A stretch of DNA of 64,000 bases from Tautonia rosea (GCF_012958305.1 NZ_JABBYO010000003.1:310001-374000), one strand, 5' to 3'. Shown: positions 53,325 through 62,574, numbered from the stretch's first letter. Notes: a model not told the origin generated them from the letters alone. Translations and numbers: made by a program.

Positions 53325-53880
53325 CATTCCCGAAACGAACCGCCCTCAATCGTCCGAACTCCTTGTCCTGCATCCACTTTTCTCCATGCTCCCTCGGTGC
53401 AACAGAGCGCACCGACCGCGCACCCCTCGGCGCACCGATCGCGCACCGCCTGGCCTTCGACGACTCCGCCATCCGTTCCCATCCCTGTTCCCACCGCGAT
53501 TCATCCGTGGCGTCTCTCCCCACTCCTCCATTCCCGAAACGAACCGCGTCCGATGTTCCGAACTCCTTTCCCTTAAAACACTTCCTTTCCTTTCCTCCTG
53601 GCGCCTCCTGGCGCACCGGCCGCGCACCCTTCGGCGCACCGCAGGCGCACCACCCATTCTCGCCCGCTTCCTCGCGCCCTTCCCATCCGTGTTTCATCTG
53701 TGTTCCATCCGTGGCTCCGTTCCTCTCTCCTCCATTCCCGAAACGAACCACGCCCGATCGTCGCAACTCGTTTCTCCTGATCGGCTTCCTTCGCACATTC
53801 CCGGGCGCACCCGAGCGCACCGCCTGCGCACTAAACCGCGCACCGAGGGGCGCACCCCTGGCGCATCGGGGCCGATCGGT
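53325..53880. repeat. Tandem repeat array, about 204-bp unit, nearly three copies
   Basis: CATTCCCGAAACGAACC recurs at 53325, 53529 and 53733, exactly 204 bp apart. Each is followed by a TCCGAACTC-like segment, then a cluster of GCGCACC motifs, then CATCCGTG/TTCATCCGTGG-type sequence. The third copy is cut short by the GH38-like gene. The unit is divisible by three, so several frames stay open through it. No protein family is recognised in any of them, so I treat the array as non-coding. Confidence 0.7.
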
Positions 53881-53884
53881 CTGG

Positions 53885-53890
53885 TATGAT
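53885..53890 (+). promoter_or_regulatory. Putative -10 element (TATGAT) before the GH38-like gene
   Basis: TATGAT lies 83 bp before the preferred start at 53973 and overlaps in-frame ATGs at 53886 and 53889. It matches the arrangement seen before modA. No clear -35 is seen. Confidence 0.3.
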
Positions 53891-53972
53891 GCGGCATTCG
53901 AACCGCTCGCCCGGCGAGCCGGCCTCCGCACCCGCACCGCGTCCCGTTCCGACCGAGCAAGGCGATCCCGCG

Positions 53973-56900
53973 ATGGCGACCGACCCCGAGCACTCCCCGG
54001 ACGACCCCAACCCGAACCCGACCACCCCAACCACCCCCCCCGGCGACCCCGAGGACGGGCCGACCGTCGATTCGGTTGCCCCAGCCCTCGACGGCGAGAC
54101 CCCGGCCCCGGATCTCCCGCCCGACGACCAGGCGGAGGTCGCGCCTGCTCTCCCCCCCGAGCCCGAGCCCGAACCGACCGGTCCGAAGCGTCGCGTCGTG
54201 GTCCTGATCGCCGACAGCGGCCGGCGTCCCGAAGACTCAATCGACGAGGCCGAGGCCCTGATCGTCTGGTCGGCCGTCTCCGCCGCCTGGCACCCGAGCA
54301 TCCTCGCCCGAGTCGACGAGATTCCGATCATCGAAGATGCCGAGGCCCCCGGCAATCCCTCCCCTGGCGAGGTCCGCCTCATCGCCGGAAAGGGTGTTGC
54401 CTACGTCAATTACGGCTACCGCGAGCAGGCGTCCGAGATCGGCGTGCCGGTCCTCGCCATCGAGGCGGGGGAGTCCGACCGCGACGGCCTCGCCCGATTG
54501 ATCCTCGAAGCCCTCGAACCCGGCGCCGACCTCGGCCCGACCGACGATCCGACCGTCCCCGACTTCTACGCCCTCGGCTCCGCCCGCTGGTGGGTCCGCG
54601 ACCTGACCATCGGCATGGAGCACGTCGATTGCCTCGACGCCGCCAGCCTCTCCCGAGAAGCCATCGGCGCGGCCAAGAGCTGGCAATCGGGCGACACCAC
54701 CGGCGCCGTCAACCGCCTGCGGGCCGCCTTCGAGCTGCTCACCGAGTCCCGCGAACGCTTCTACCCGGTCGATTCCTTCGTGGTCGATCTGCACCTGCTC
54801 GATGTGGCGTCCCCCGCCGACGCCCTGACCGACCCCCTGGAGGCCCGCACCCCGTTCACGATCCTCGCTCCGGCTCAGGCCGTCGCCGCGATCGCCGAGA
54901 AGAACCCGGACGACGTCGCCCGCCTCCGCTCGGCCATCGACGAGGGTTGGGCCGACGTCGTCGGCGGTCCCTTCGCCGAGACGGGCGAGGGGCTCCGGCC
55001 GGTCGAAACCATCCTCTGGCAGTTCCGCGAAGGGGCCTCGACCTACCGCACGCACCTCGACGACCGCACCGTCGAGACCCTCGCCGGCCGCCGCTTCGCC
55101 CTCTACCCGATGCGCCCTCAGATCGCCAAGCGCTTCGGCTTCCGCTACGCCCTGCATCTTGCCTTCGACGACGGCACCTTCCCCGTCTCCCGAGAGTCGA
55201 AACGGCTCTGGGAATCTCCCGAAGGGGCCAACCTCGAATCCCTCACCCGACCTCCGCTCGCCGCCGACCGCAACGCCACCGCCCTGACCCTCGCCTGGGA
55301 CATGGCCCGCTCGATGCGAGACGACCACGTCGCCACGCTCGGCCTTGTCCACTGGCCGAATCAGGTGGCCGACTGGTTCCGCGACCTCCGGCGATCAGCG
55401 ACGTATTCCCCGGTCCTCGCCCGCTGGGCGACCATCGGCGACTACTTCCACCTGACCGATCGCCCGTACGAGGTCCTTCGCCCGAAGCTCGATCAGTACG
55501 TCACCCCCTACCTGGAACAGGCCGTCTCCCGAGGCGATCCGAGCCCGATCAGCCGTCGTGCCAAACACTTACGGCTCCGTGCTCGGCTCGATCTGGTCGA
55601 AAGCCTCCGCGCGTTGGCCGCCTCGCTCGACTTCGTCGGCGCCCCCTTGCCCGACGAGCAGGGGCCGCTCCCGGCCGGGGCCTCCGCCGTCGCCGAGGCC
55701 GAACGCCTGCTCGAAACCGGCCAGCTCGACGAGGCCGAGTCCGCCATCGCCGCCCTCGAATCCCAGTGGTCCGCCGAGGCCGCCCGCCGCGTCGTCCCCC
55801 CGTCTGCCGACCCCTCCGGGAACGGCTCGGAAGGCTCGGAGCAAGGGGGGGCCCTGATTCTCAACCCCCTCTCGATCCCCCGCCGCGTCTCGGTCGTCCT
55901 GCCCGACACGCCCAACCCTCCGCCCAGCGAAGGCCCCGTCCGGGCCTCCCAGTTCACAGCCAAGGGAACCGAGGCGGTCGTTACCCTGGCCGGCTTTGGC
56001 TACGCCTGGATCCCTCGCAATTCCAGCGGTTCGGCCCAGCCTGCGGGGGTCTCCGAGACGGTCCACGCCCGAGGCCGGGTCCTCCGCAACGAGATGCTCC
56101 GCCTGGAAATCGACGAGGCGACCGGCGGGCTCCGCTCCCTGATGGGAGCCAACGACGACGAGCCCCGCCTCGGCCAGCAGCTTATCATCGCCGGCATCAG
56201 CCAAACCGATAAGAAAGGACAGATGCGTCATAGCCGAATGAAGGCCTCGTCGGTCGAGGTCGAGTACGGCGGCCCGGCCCTCGTCCAGGCGGTCTCGACC
56301 GGCCAGATCCTTCACCCGATCGAGGACCAGCCGCTCGCCTCCTTCCGCCAGCGCTTCCGCCTCTGGAGCGGTCGGCCGGTCCTGGAGCTGGAGATCGAGC
56401 TGTCCGACCTCGACGACGCCTGGCTCGCCTCGATCGCCAACGGCCCCGCCTGGTCCAGGTATCTCGCCTGCCGATGGGCCTGGCCCGACGCCAACGCGAC
56501 CCTCCGGCGCTCCTCCTTGCTTGGGCTCCAGTCCACCACTGCCGATCGTCCCGAGACGGCCGAGGTCCTCGACATCACCGCTCGCCGCCAGCATACGGCC
56601 CTCCTCTTCGGCGGCCTGGCCCACCACCAGCGTCACGGCCAGCGGATGCTCGACACCCTGCTCCTTGCCGGTCGGGAGTCGGAGCGGACCTTCAAACTGG
56701 GCATCGCCCTGGACCTGGAGCACCCCTTCCAGGCGGCCCTCGACCTGCTCTCTCCCCCGGCACTCGTGCCAACGACCGGCGGCCCGCCTCGATCCGGCCC
56801 GGCCGGCTGGTTCTTCCACCTCGACGCCAAGTCGGTGGCCGTGACCCGGGTTGAGCCTGTCATCCTCGACGGTGGCGAGGGGCGCGGCCTGGCCTTCCAC

Positions 56901-57080
56901 CTGCTCGAAACCGGGGGCCGGTCGGTCCGCTGCAAGCTCCGTCTGTTCCGCGAGCCCGTCTCCGCCCGTCAGACCGACTTCCACGACGAGCGGATCGTCG
57001 AGCTGTCCGTCCAGGGAGACGCCGTCCAGCTTGACCTGACCCCCCACGAGCTGGCCCGGGTCGTCGTCACCCTCGGTTGA
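53973..57080 (+). CDS. GH38-like (alpha-mannosidase-related) protein without the usual catalytic signature
   Basis: The protein has 1035 residues from ATG 53973 (AAGGCGA upstream). A Pro/Asp-rich low-complexity segment fills about 1-65. An alpha/beta region follows, with parts like a GH38/GH57 barrel ('FTILAPAQAVAAIAEKNPDD', 'WADVVGGPFAETGEGLRPVETILWQFREG'). The C-terminal half has beta-sandwich marks of alpha-mannosidases: 'LILNPLSIPRRVSVVLPD' and 'LRNEMLRLEIDEATGGLRSLMGANDD'. The His-x-Asp and catalytic Asp signatures of active GH38 enzymes are not evident. It may be a diverged enzyme or a carbohydrate-binding relative. No signal peptide is seen. ATGs 87 bp upstream (53886) lie on a -10-like hexamer. 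MscS follows on the same strand after 195 bp. Confidence 0.55.
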   Translation: MATDPEHSPDDPNPNPTTPTTPPGDPEDGPTVDSVAPALDGETPAPDLPPDDQAEVAPALPPEPEPEPTGPKRRVVVLIADSGRRPEDSIDEAEALIVWSAVSAAWHPSILARVDEIPIIEDAEAPGNPSPGEVRLIAGKGVAYVNYGYREQASEIGVPVLAIEAGESDRDGLARLILEALEPGADLGPTDDPTVPDFYALGSARWWVRDLTIGMEHVDCLDAASLSREAIGAAKSWQSGDTTGAVNRLRAAFELLTESRERFYPVDSFVVDLHLLDVASPADALTDPLEARTPFTILAPAQAVAAIAEKNPDDVARLRSAIDEGWADVVGGPFAETGEGLRPVETILWQFREGASTYRTHLDDRTVETLAGRRFALYPMRPQIAKRFGFRYALHLAFDDGTFPVSRESKRLWESPEGANLESLTRPPLAADRNATALTLAWDMARSMRDDHVATLGLVHWPNQVADWFRDLRRSATYSPVLARWATIGDYFHLTDRPYEVLRPKLDQYVTPYLEQAVSRGDPSPISRRAKHLRLRARLDLVESLRALAASLDFVGAPLPDEQGPLPAGASAVAEAERLLETGQLDEAESAIAALESQWSAEAARRVVPPSADPSGNGSEGSEQGGALILNPLSIPRRVSVVLPDTPNPPPSEGPVRASQFTAKGTEAVVTLAGFGYAWIPRNSSGSAQPAGVSETVHARGRVLRNEMLRLEIDEATGGLRSLMGANDDEPRLGQQLIIAGISQTDKKGQMRHSRMKASSVEVEYGGPALVQAVSTGQILHPIEDQPLASFRQRFRLWSGRPVLELEIELSDLDDAWLASIANGPAWSRYLACRWAWPDANATLRRSSLLGLQSTTADRPETAEVLDITARRQHTALLFGGLAHHQRHGQRMLDTLLLAGRESERTFKLGIALDLEHPFQAALDLLSPPALVPTTGGPPRSGPAGWFFHLDAKSVAVTRVEPVILDGGEGRGLAFHLLETGGRSVRCKLRLFREPVSARQTDFHDERIVELSVQGDAVQLDLTPHELARVVVTLG

Positions 57081-57275
57081 CGTTGACGCAATCCGTCGGA
57101 ACCCGATGATGGGCACGCGGCCCCAGTCTCGACAATTGACCTGGGCCGCTTGCTCAGATCCCTGGGACTCGGGGCCGTCGTCGCGTCACGGTCGATCGGC
57201 CGCGGGCAATCCCGATGTTGGGGGCACCTCTCCCACCCCCATCCTTATCTCGACCGTGGCAAGGAGGCCCGGCGT

Positions 57276-59387
57276 ATGACTCGCGTCCTGATCCTGGCGG
57301 CCCTCTCGGTCTGGTGGGTCTTCGGCCCGCCGAGTCTGATTCACGCCGAGTCAACCGAATCAAACCCCCCGGCTGAACAGGCCGCCACGGAGGCACCCCC
57401 GCCGACGCCGACTCCCGCTCCGGTTTTACCTGCGTCGTCGAATGCCGCTGAGCAAATTGCCCTGCTTTCCGCCTCCATCGCCGAGGACACGAAGCGGCTG
57501 GCCATGCTCCGCACCGAGGTCGAGACCGCCCGGGCCGAGGTCGATCGAGCCAATACCGAGTTCCGGACCCTCGACCAGAAGCACCGAGACCTTACCGAGC
57601 AACTGGAGGCGCTCCGCCAGCAGGAGCAGCCTACCGATTCGCTGGCCAAGGAACTCGAAGCCCTAGAGCGATCCCGAGCCTTGGCCGACGAACGTCGAGA
57701 GCTGGCGGCCACGGCCCTGAAGACCTTCAACGAGCAGATCGCCACCCTGGAAACAAAGCTCCGCCAGAGCGATCAGGCGCTGAAGCGATTGCTTGGCGAG
57801 GAGCCCAAAGAGGCCGCAACCCCGGAAACGCCCGAGTCCTCGGCGGCTCCGGCTGCCTCCGCTCCTCCCGTTGCCGCCGAGGAGCCAGAGCCCAAACCGG
57901 CAGAGCCAGGGCCTTCGATTCCAGGGCTTCCCGACCTTGGGAAGATGGCCGGAACCACCGGGACGGAACTCGTCGTCCGACCCACCTTCGGCCCCAACCC
58001 AGACGATCCCAAGCTCAAGGAAGCCCGAGAGGCCGCGGAGAACTCAGCCTCCCTGCTCGAGCAGGCCGAGGCCGAGGTTACCAACCTCTCCGAGCGGCTT
58101 CGCACCATTGATGAACAAATTCGCAATGAAGAACGTGTGCGCGATACCTCGCGTCGTACGATTGACAACGTAGAGGCCAGCGGGACGGAGTTGGCCCGTG
58201 ACTATCAGGACAAGTTGTTCGGCGGCGCAGACGGGGGTGAACTCCGAGAGCTGCAAGGACGCATCCGAGAGAACGAGCGACGGCTTCTCCAGGCCCGTGC
58301 CGAATCACGCCAGCATAGCGACGAAATCATCCGCCTTCAGGCCGAACGCAGCGAGATTACCTCGCAACTTCAGCTCGCCCGCTGGCGAGCCGAATCGGCC
58401 CGCTCACAATTCTCAGAGGCCGAATCAACCCTGAAGCGAATGGAAAATCCATTTTCTCCTGAAAATGTGATTAATTGGTTTTTTCGTCATGGTGTGAATA
58501 TCATTGCAATTGTTCTTGGTATGCTCATGCTCCGTTGGGGCTGTCGGCTGATCAGCCGACGGATCGTGAGCTTGATGAGCCAGCGCGGCCAGCGCGGTAC
58601 AACGGCCGAGAAGGAGCATCGGATCTCGACTCTCGTCGGGGTCTTTGACAATGCGGCCTCGGTTGCGGTGGTGGTCGGCGGCATCCTCATGATCTTCCAG
58701 GAACTTGGCGTGCCGGTCGGGCCCTTGCTCGGCGGTGCGGCCGTCCTCGGCCTGGCGATCGCCTTTGGCGCGCAGAATTTGATTCGAGACTTCTTTTATG
58801 GGTTCGTCATTCTCCTGGAGAATCAGTACAAGCTCAACGACGTGATTCGGATTCAAGGGATTGCCGGTCAGGTCGAAGCGATCACCTTACGGGTGACGGT
58901 TTTGCGTGATCTGGAAGGCTGCGTGCATTTCATCCCCAACGGCGAGATCACGAAGGTGACGAACATGACGCACGGCTGGTCTCGTGCGCTGTTCGAGGTC
59001 GGCGTGGCGTACAAGGAGAACGTTGATCGGGTGATGGACGTGATCATGCAGGTTGGAAAGGAGTTGCGGCAGGACCCTCAGTTCCGGATGCTGATTCTGG
59101 AAGACCCGACCATGCTCGGCGTCGACGCCTTTGCCGACTCGGCCGTGGTCATCAAGTTCTTCATCAAGACGCGTCCCTTGCAGCAGTGGACGGTCAAGCG
59201 AGAACTGCTACGTCGACTCAAGAACACGTTTGACGAGTTGGGCATTTCGATTCCCTTCCCGCACCGAACCATTTATCACGTCCACGACGAGGGACATACT
59301 CACCTTGCTCACGAACCGCATCTGAGTGGAGGAGAGGAGATCATCGTTGCCGGGCGGGCCATGCCGGACGCTTCGTTAGGTCGATAG
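57276..59387 (+). CDS. MscS-family mechanosensitive channel with coiled-coil N-terminal domain
   Basis: The 703-residue protein begins with a signal peptide ('MTRVLILAALSVWWVFGPPSLIHA'). A long Glu/Arg/Ala-rich region of coiled-coil helices follows, with a Pro/Ala/Glu-rich spacer at about 185-215. A transmembrane segment ('NIIAIVLGMLMLRWG', about 408-422) and two more precede the pore-lining helix. The MscS pore 'GVPVGPLLGGAAVLGLAIAFGAQNLIRDFFYG' and beta domain 'GQVEAITLRVTVLRDLEGCVHFIPNGEITKVTN' are clear. MscS channels open under membrane tension. AAGGAGG lies 8 nt before the chosen ATG; an upstream TTG-started frame exists but is not needed. Confidence 0.92.
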   Translation: MTRVLILAALSVWWVFGPPSLIHAESTESNPPAEQAATEAPPPTPTPAPVLPASSNAAEQIALLSASIAEDTKRLAMLRTEVETARAEVDRANTEFRTLDQKHRDLTEQLEALRQQEQPTDSLAKELEALERSRALADERRELAATALKTFNEQIATLETKLRQSDQALKRLLGEEPKEAATPETPESSAAPAASAPPVAAEEPEPKPAEPGPSIPGLPDLGKMAGTTGTELVVRPTFGPNPDDPKLKEAREAAENSASLLEQAEAEVTNLSERLRTIDEQIRNEERVRDTSRRTIDNVEASGTELARDYQDKLFGGADGGELRELQGRIRENERRLLQARAESRQHSDEIIRLQAERSEITSQLQLARWRAESARSQFSEAESTLKRMENPFSPENVINWFFRHGVNIIAIVLGMLMLRWGCRLISRRIVSLMSQRGQRGTTAEKEHRISTLVGVFDNAASVAVVVGGILMIFQELGVPVGPLLGGAAVLGLAIAFGAQNLIRDFFYGFVILLENQYKLNDVIRIQGIAGQVEAITLRVTVLRDLEGCVHFIPNGEITKVTNMTHGWSRALFEVGVAYKENVDRVMDVIMQVGKELRQDPQFRMLILEDPTMLGVDAFADSAVVIKFFIKTRPLQQWTVKRELLRRLKNTFDELGISIPFPHRTIYHVHDEGHTHLAHEPHLSGGEEIIVAGRAMPDASLGR

Positions 59388-59428
59388 AGATCGCCTCGCC
59401 ACGGTGTGTTCCGGGATGGCACTTTGCG

Positions 59429-59434
59429 TACAAT
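59429..59434 (+). promoter_or_regulatory. Putative -10 element (TACAAT) before the secreted-protein gene
   Basis: TACAAT lies 82 bp before the GTG at 59516 and matches the -10 consensus at five positions. No strong -35 is seen. Confidence 0.35.
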
Positions 59435-59515
59435 ACGGCTCGGGTAACGGGTCGGCCGATCAGGGTCGACCCGCGTTCCGTTGTTCGCACCGATTGCTCT
59501 CAGGGAGTCCGCACC

Positions 59516-60076
59516 GTGAATCGATCGATCCTAGGGACCATTGCCTCGATGGGACTGCTGCTCGCTGTCGTTCCGGCCTTGCAGGCCCAGGACGCCAAGG
59601 CGAAGGAAACACAAACGGTCAAGGCCGGGGGCCTGTCGTTCGAGGTTCCTGCCGACTGGAAGGTCAACCAGCCCCGGAGCCAGATGCGCCTGCTGGAGAT
59701 TGCCGTGCCGCCGGCCGAGGGTGACAACAAGCCCGGTGAGCTTGTCCTCTTCGCCTTCCCCGGTGGTGCCGGTACCGTGCAGATGAATGTCCAGCGCTGG
59801 CAGCAGCAGTTTTACACCGAGGATGGCGGTCATCCCGACATCGAGACCGAGACGATCAAGGCTGGTGATGCCGAGATCACGGTGGTCGAGGCCGCCGGTC
59901 GCTACAAGACCCAGATCCCGGCGCCGGTCGATGAGCCGAACTTCCGCCTGATCGGCGGGATCTACCCAACGGCCCGCACTGGCTATTTCTTCAAGCTCGT
60001 CGGTCCCGATAAGACCATTCAGGAGGCCGGCCCTGCCTTCCGAGAGATGCTGCAATCAATGAAGATCTCTCGTTAA
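59516..60076 (+). CDS. Hypothetical secreted protein
   Basis: The 186-residue protein starts with GTG (GGGAG upstream) and has a signal peptide: 'VNRSILGTIASMGLLLAVVPALQAQ', with cleavage expected after AQA/LQA. The mature domain has alternating beta strands ('LSFEVPADWKV', 'GELVLFAFPGGAG', 'AEITVVEAAGRY') and a late 'TGYFFKLVGPDKTIQEAGPAFREMLQSMK', the pattern of small periplasmic proteins of the PsbP/LpqN-type fold. I do not assign a function. It is monocistronic by spacing. Confidence 0.75.
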   Translation: MNRSILGTIASMGLLLAVVPALQAQDAKAKETQTVKAGGLSFEVPADWKVNQPRSQMRLLEIAVPPAEGDNKPGELVLFAFPGGAGTVQMNVQRWQQQFYTEDGGHPDIETETIKAGDAEITVVEAAGRYKTQIPAPVDEPNFRLIGGIYPTARTGYFFKLVGPDKTIQEAGPAFREMLQSMKISR

Positions 60077-60270
60077 CATCACGTCAGTTGACGTTTCCGC
60101 GTTGTGCGCGGGTTTCGGATCGATCCGATTGGGCCTGCCGATCGGATCGATTCCTGCGTTGACCGAGACAGCGAGGGGTGGCGATGGCTGACCAGGGGGA
60201 GCTATTCTGAAGATCGACGGTCCCGCGCCCTTGGCAAAGCAAGGGGTGCAGCCTTTCGGAGCGCCCTCCC

Positions 60271-60837
60271 ATGTCGTTCACCACGATCTACTGCGCACGG
60301 TGTACCTCCGAGAATCACGCCTCAGCCCGTTTCTGCGAGAGTTGCGGTCTTCCGCTGGGGACGGTCGAGCCTGATGCCGAAGCGGCGCAAGAGGCCCTTG
60401 GCCCGTATGAGGTGCCCGACCCGGCCGATCAGGATACCTCTCGGGTGATCCGAGACTTCGCCTCAAGGAGTGGTTATGAGGTCCACCCGGCCGGGCACGG
60501 CTACCGGTTGGTTGTGCCCATGCCTCCCGATCGTCGGCAGGCGGTCTACGTCGGTTATGTCGGGTCGGACCGCGATGGGAGGCCGATGATTGCCCTCGTC
60601 TCGGTCTGTGGTCCGGCCAACCATCGAGACAGCCCGACCTTGCTGAAGCTCAACGCCGTGACGGTTGAGGGACACTTTGCCATCAAGGTTCTGCGCGGGG
60701 AGGAGTACTACGTTGTGATTCGCAACCTCACCCCCGAAATGGCCTATGAGACCGATGCCGCGAGTGTCGTGCAGCACATCGCCGAGCTTGCCGATGGGTT
60801 GGAGGACCGACTGACCCGCGGTCGCGACCTCTTCTGA
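60271..60837 (+). CDS. Zinc-ribbon hypothetical protein
   Basis: The 188-residue protein opens with a zinc ribbon, C8-x2-C11 and C22-x2-C25, in 'YCARCTSENHASARFCESCGLPLG'. The rest is an alpha/beta domain ('GYRLVVPMPPDRRQAVYVGYVG', 'IALVSVCGPANHRDSPTLLKLNAV', 'IKVLRGEEYYVVIRNLTP') of a kind seen in small chaperone-like (YbjN/T3S-chaperone-like) proteins. The function is unknown. Its last 375 bp are overlapped on the other strand by the end of the GT39-type gene; I consider this frame the genuine coding sequence there. Confidence 0.75.
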   Translation: MSFTTIYCARCTSENHASARFCESCGLPLGTVEPDAEAAQEALGPYEVPDPADQDTSRVIRDFASRSGYEVHPAGHGYRLVVPMPPDRRQAVYVGYVGSDRDGRPMIALVSVCGPANHRDSPTLLKLNAVTVEGHFAIKVLRGEEYYVVIRNLTPEMAYETDAASVVQHIAELADGLEDRLTRGRDLF

Positions 60838-62550
60838 GCCGGAGGTCTCCCGCTCGGTTCGGATCGCGTCGATTCGGTAGATGGCGATCGTCCCGTCGTC
60901 GGTCAGGCGATCGGGGACGATTTCGTCGAGAACTCGGAAGTAATCGTCCGGTCCCCACGGGCCATGCTGGAGCGAGGCCGAGACGGCCACAAACCGGGTG
61001 CTCGGGGCGAACCGATCGGGCAAGTTGGGCTGAATCGCCCCGGCGTCGATGATATGCCGGGTGCCGATAACGCCGTAATACGCTGGGTCTGTATCTCCGA
61101 AGTAATACGTTGTCAGATCGTGATAGATCGGCTCCTCGTGTTGAATCCGGGCGAGCGAGCGAGCCCCTTGTCCCCAGTCGAGGTTCGAGTCCGCCAGAAT
61201 GTGACGGCCGCCGACCGGTCCCCCGCCCAGAATGTTGAAGTAGGACAGTTCGTACGGGTGAATGCTCGCAACCGCGACCACCTGGCCGATCAGGCCGATG
61301 GCTGCCAGTTTGCGCCACGGCCGGGCACTTTCGGCAAGCTTCGAGACCCAGACAATGGCCAGCGGAGCCAGGGGCAAGAGATAGCGGAGCCCGTAATTCC
61401 GCTTCGATCCGAGAGCCGTCAGGACAAGCATGGTCACGAGCGTGACGCCGATGACCACCTCGTCGCTGGTCGGTTTTCTCCAGCCGAGGCGAAGCTGTCT
61501 GAGGCTGGCCGCCATCCGCCCGCCGGCGAGCAACCAGAAGCCGAGAGGAACCTTCACGCTCATGGCAATCACATAATAATACCACCAGCCTTGCATTCGA
61601 CGTTCCCCAAGCAGGTAGCTGACTCCTCCGGAGCGCTGGTGGAGCATCTGGATACCCAGGGCGACGTAATCTTGCGGCCATTTCCGCTCGCTGAGCCAGA
61701 CGAGCCAGGGGTCAACCCTCGGACCGAACCGGCCGTCGAGTGCCGGGTGCGAGGCTCCGACTCGGGCCGAGGGGCTGATGGTGGCGAATCCGGTGATGAT
61801 CAGGTCGGTGGCGAGGAGGACGATGCCGAAGATCATCATCCCGCCGCCCACTTTCGTCACCAGACGGATCGGCCGGCGATCTCCTAACAATAGGCGATCA
61901 GTGACCCAGGCCAGGGCGAGAATTGGTGGGAGGAGGATTGTGGTGAACTTGCAGGAGAAGGCGACCCCAGCGGCGACGGCCGATCCCAGGAACATGCGAC
62001 GATCACCTGATTCCAGGAATCGCGCGAAGAGCAGGCTTGCCACGATCCAGAACAGGAGCAACGGTAGCTCCATGGTGATGAGGCCGCCGTGGGCGAGCAG
62101 ATTTGGGCTGAAGGCGAAGATCAGGGCGGCCATTGCGGCGGCGTTCGGACCGTAAACGCGTCTGGCCCAGAACGCGGTGACGAGAAACGCAGCGAGCCAG
62201 ATCCAGAGGGCTCCGAGTCGGAGGACCGGCAGCAAGGCAGCCTGATGGGTGATCGGGTCGTCGATCCAGTCCCCTCGGCCGATCAGGTCGAGCACCCAGA
62301 GGGTGGGGGCTTGCTGGAGCCTGAGGAAGGTCATCGGCGATCCCATCCGGCCGATCGTTTCCAGATCGCCTGTGCGCCACCAATGGGCGGCCAGCTCCAG
62401 GTATGCGACCTCGTCGTAGGTGGCCGAGGTTTGTCCGAGGCCATGAATCAAGAGTCCCAGGCCGAGGGCGGCCGCCATCAGGCAGACCCCGATCCAGGCC
62501 CAGTTGCGAACGGTCAAACAGTCGTACGGTGGTCTCATCACGTCGGGCAT
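60463..62550 (-). CDS. GT39-type membrane glycosyltransferase
   Basis: The frame has 695 codons. The first 410 residues are a membrane domain with about ten helices. A 'SATYDEVAYLELAAHWWRTGDL' loop resembles the first extracytoplasmic loop of PMT/ArnT-type transferases, which use polyprenyl-phosphate sugars. Later segments 'WDYFRVLDEI'-like and 'RHILADSNLDWGQGARSLARIQ' are typical of this group. The frame stays open 375 bp into the antisense of the zinc-ribbon gene. The family-like part ends near 'DGTIAIYRIDAIR' (about residue 565). The remaining 130 residues have no family character, so the real protein may end with a non-homologous tail, or a stop near 60,840 was lost. Met5 is an alternative start. 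Confidence 0.8.
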   Translation of the reverse strand: MPDVMRPPYDCLTVRNWAWIGVCLMAAALGLGLLIHGLGQTSATYDEVAYLELAAHWWRTGDLETIGRMGSPMTFLRLQQAPTLWVLDLIGRGDWIDDPITHQAALLPVLRLGALWIWLAAFLVTAFWARRVYGPNAAAMAALIFAFSPNLLAHGGLITMELPLLLFWIVASLLFARFLESGDRRMFLGSAVAAGVAFSCKFTTILLPPILALAWVTDRLLLGDRRPIRLVTKVGGGMMIFGIVLLATDLIITGFATISPSARVGASHPALDGRFGPRVDPWLVWLSERKWPQDYVALGIQMLHQRSGGVSYLLGERRMQGWWYYYVIAMSVKVPLGFWLLAGGRMAASLRQLRLGWRKPTSDEVVIGVTLVTMLVLTALGSKRNYGLRYLLPLAPLAIVWVSKLAESARPWRKLAAIGLIGQVVAVASIHPYELSYFNILGGGPVGGRHILADSNLDWGQGARSLARIQHEEPIYHDLTTYYFGDTDPAYYGVIGTRHIIDAGAIQPNLPDRFAPSTRFVAVSASLQHGPWGPDDYFRVLDEIVPDRLTDDGTIAIYRIDAIRTERETSGSEEVATAGQSVLQPIGKLGDVLHDTRGIGLIGHFGGEVANHNVVLLPAQNLDGKVSLNRHGVELQQGRAVSMVGRTTDRDEGNHRPPIAVRPDITDVDRLPTIGRHGHNQPVAVPGRVDLITTP

Positions 62551-62574
62551 CCTGCCTACGGTGGCTTCCTCACC

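Noticed and set aside
53325-53880. CRISPR array
   Set aside because: The 204-bp spacing and imperfect, GCGCACC-rich content do not fit short identical repeats with unique spacers, and no cas gene is present.
53107-54240. Minus-strand ORF through the tandem repeats encoding a repeating Gly/Arg-rich protein
   Set aside because: No ribosome-binding site or family; periodicity is explained by a repeat unit divisible by three. Kept only as a comment in the repeat finding.
53222-56212. 996-codon plus-strand ORF covering the repeats and the GH38-like gene
   Set aside because: Arg/Pro-rich in a frame shifted from the gene with recognisable domains; open only because of composition and the 204-bp period.
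60081-60094. Palindrome ACGTCAGTTGACGT after the secreted-protein gene
   Set aside because: Only 6-bp arms with a 2-nt centre and no nearby promoter; may be chance.
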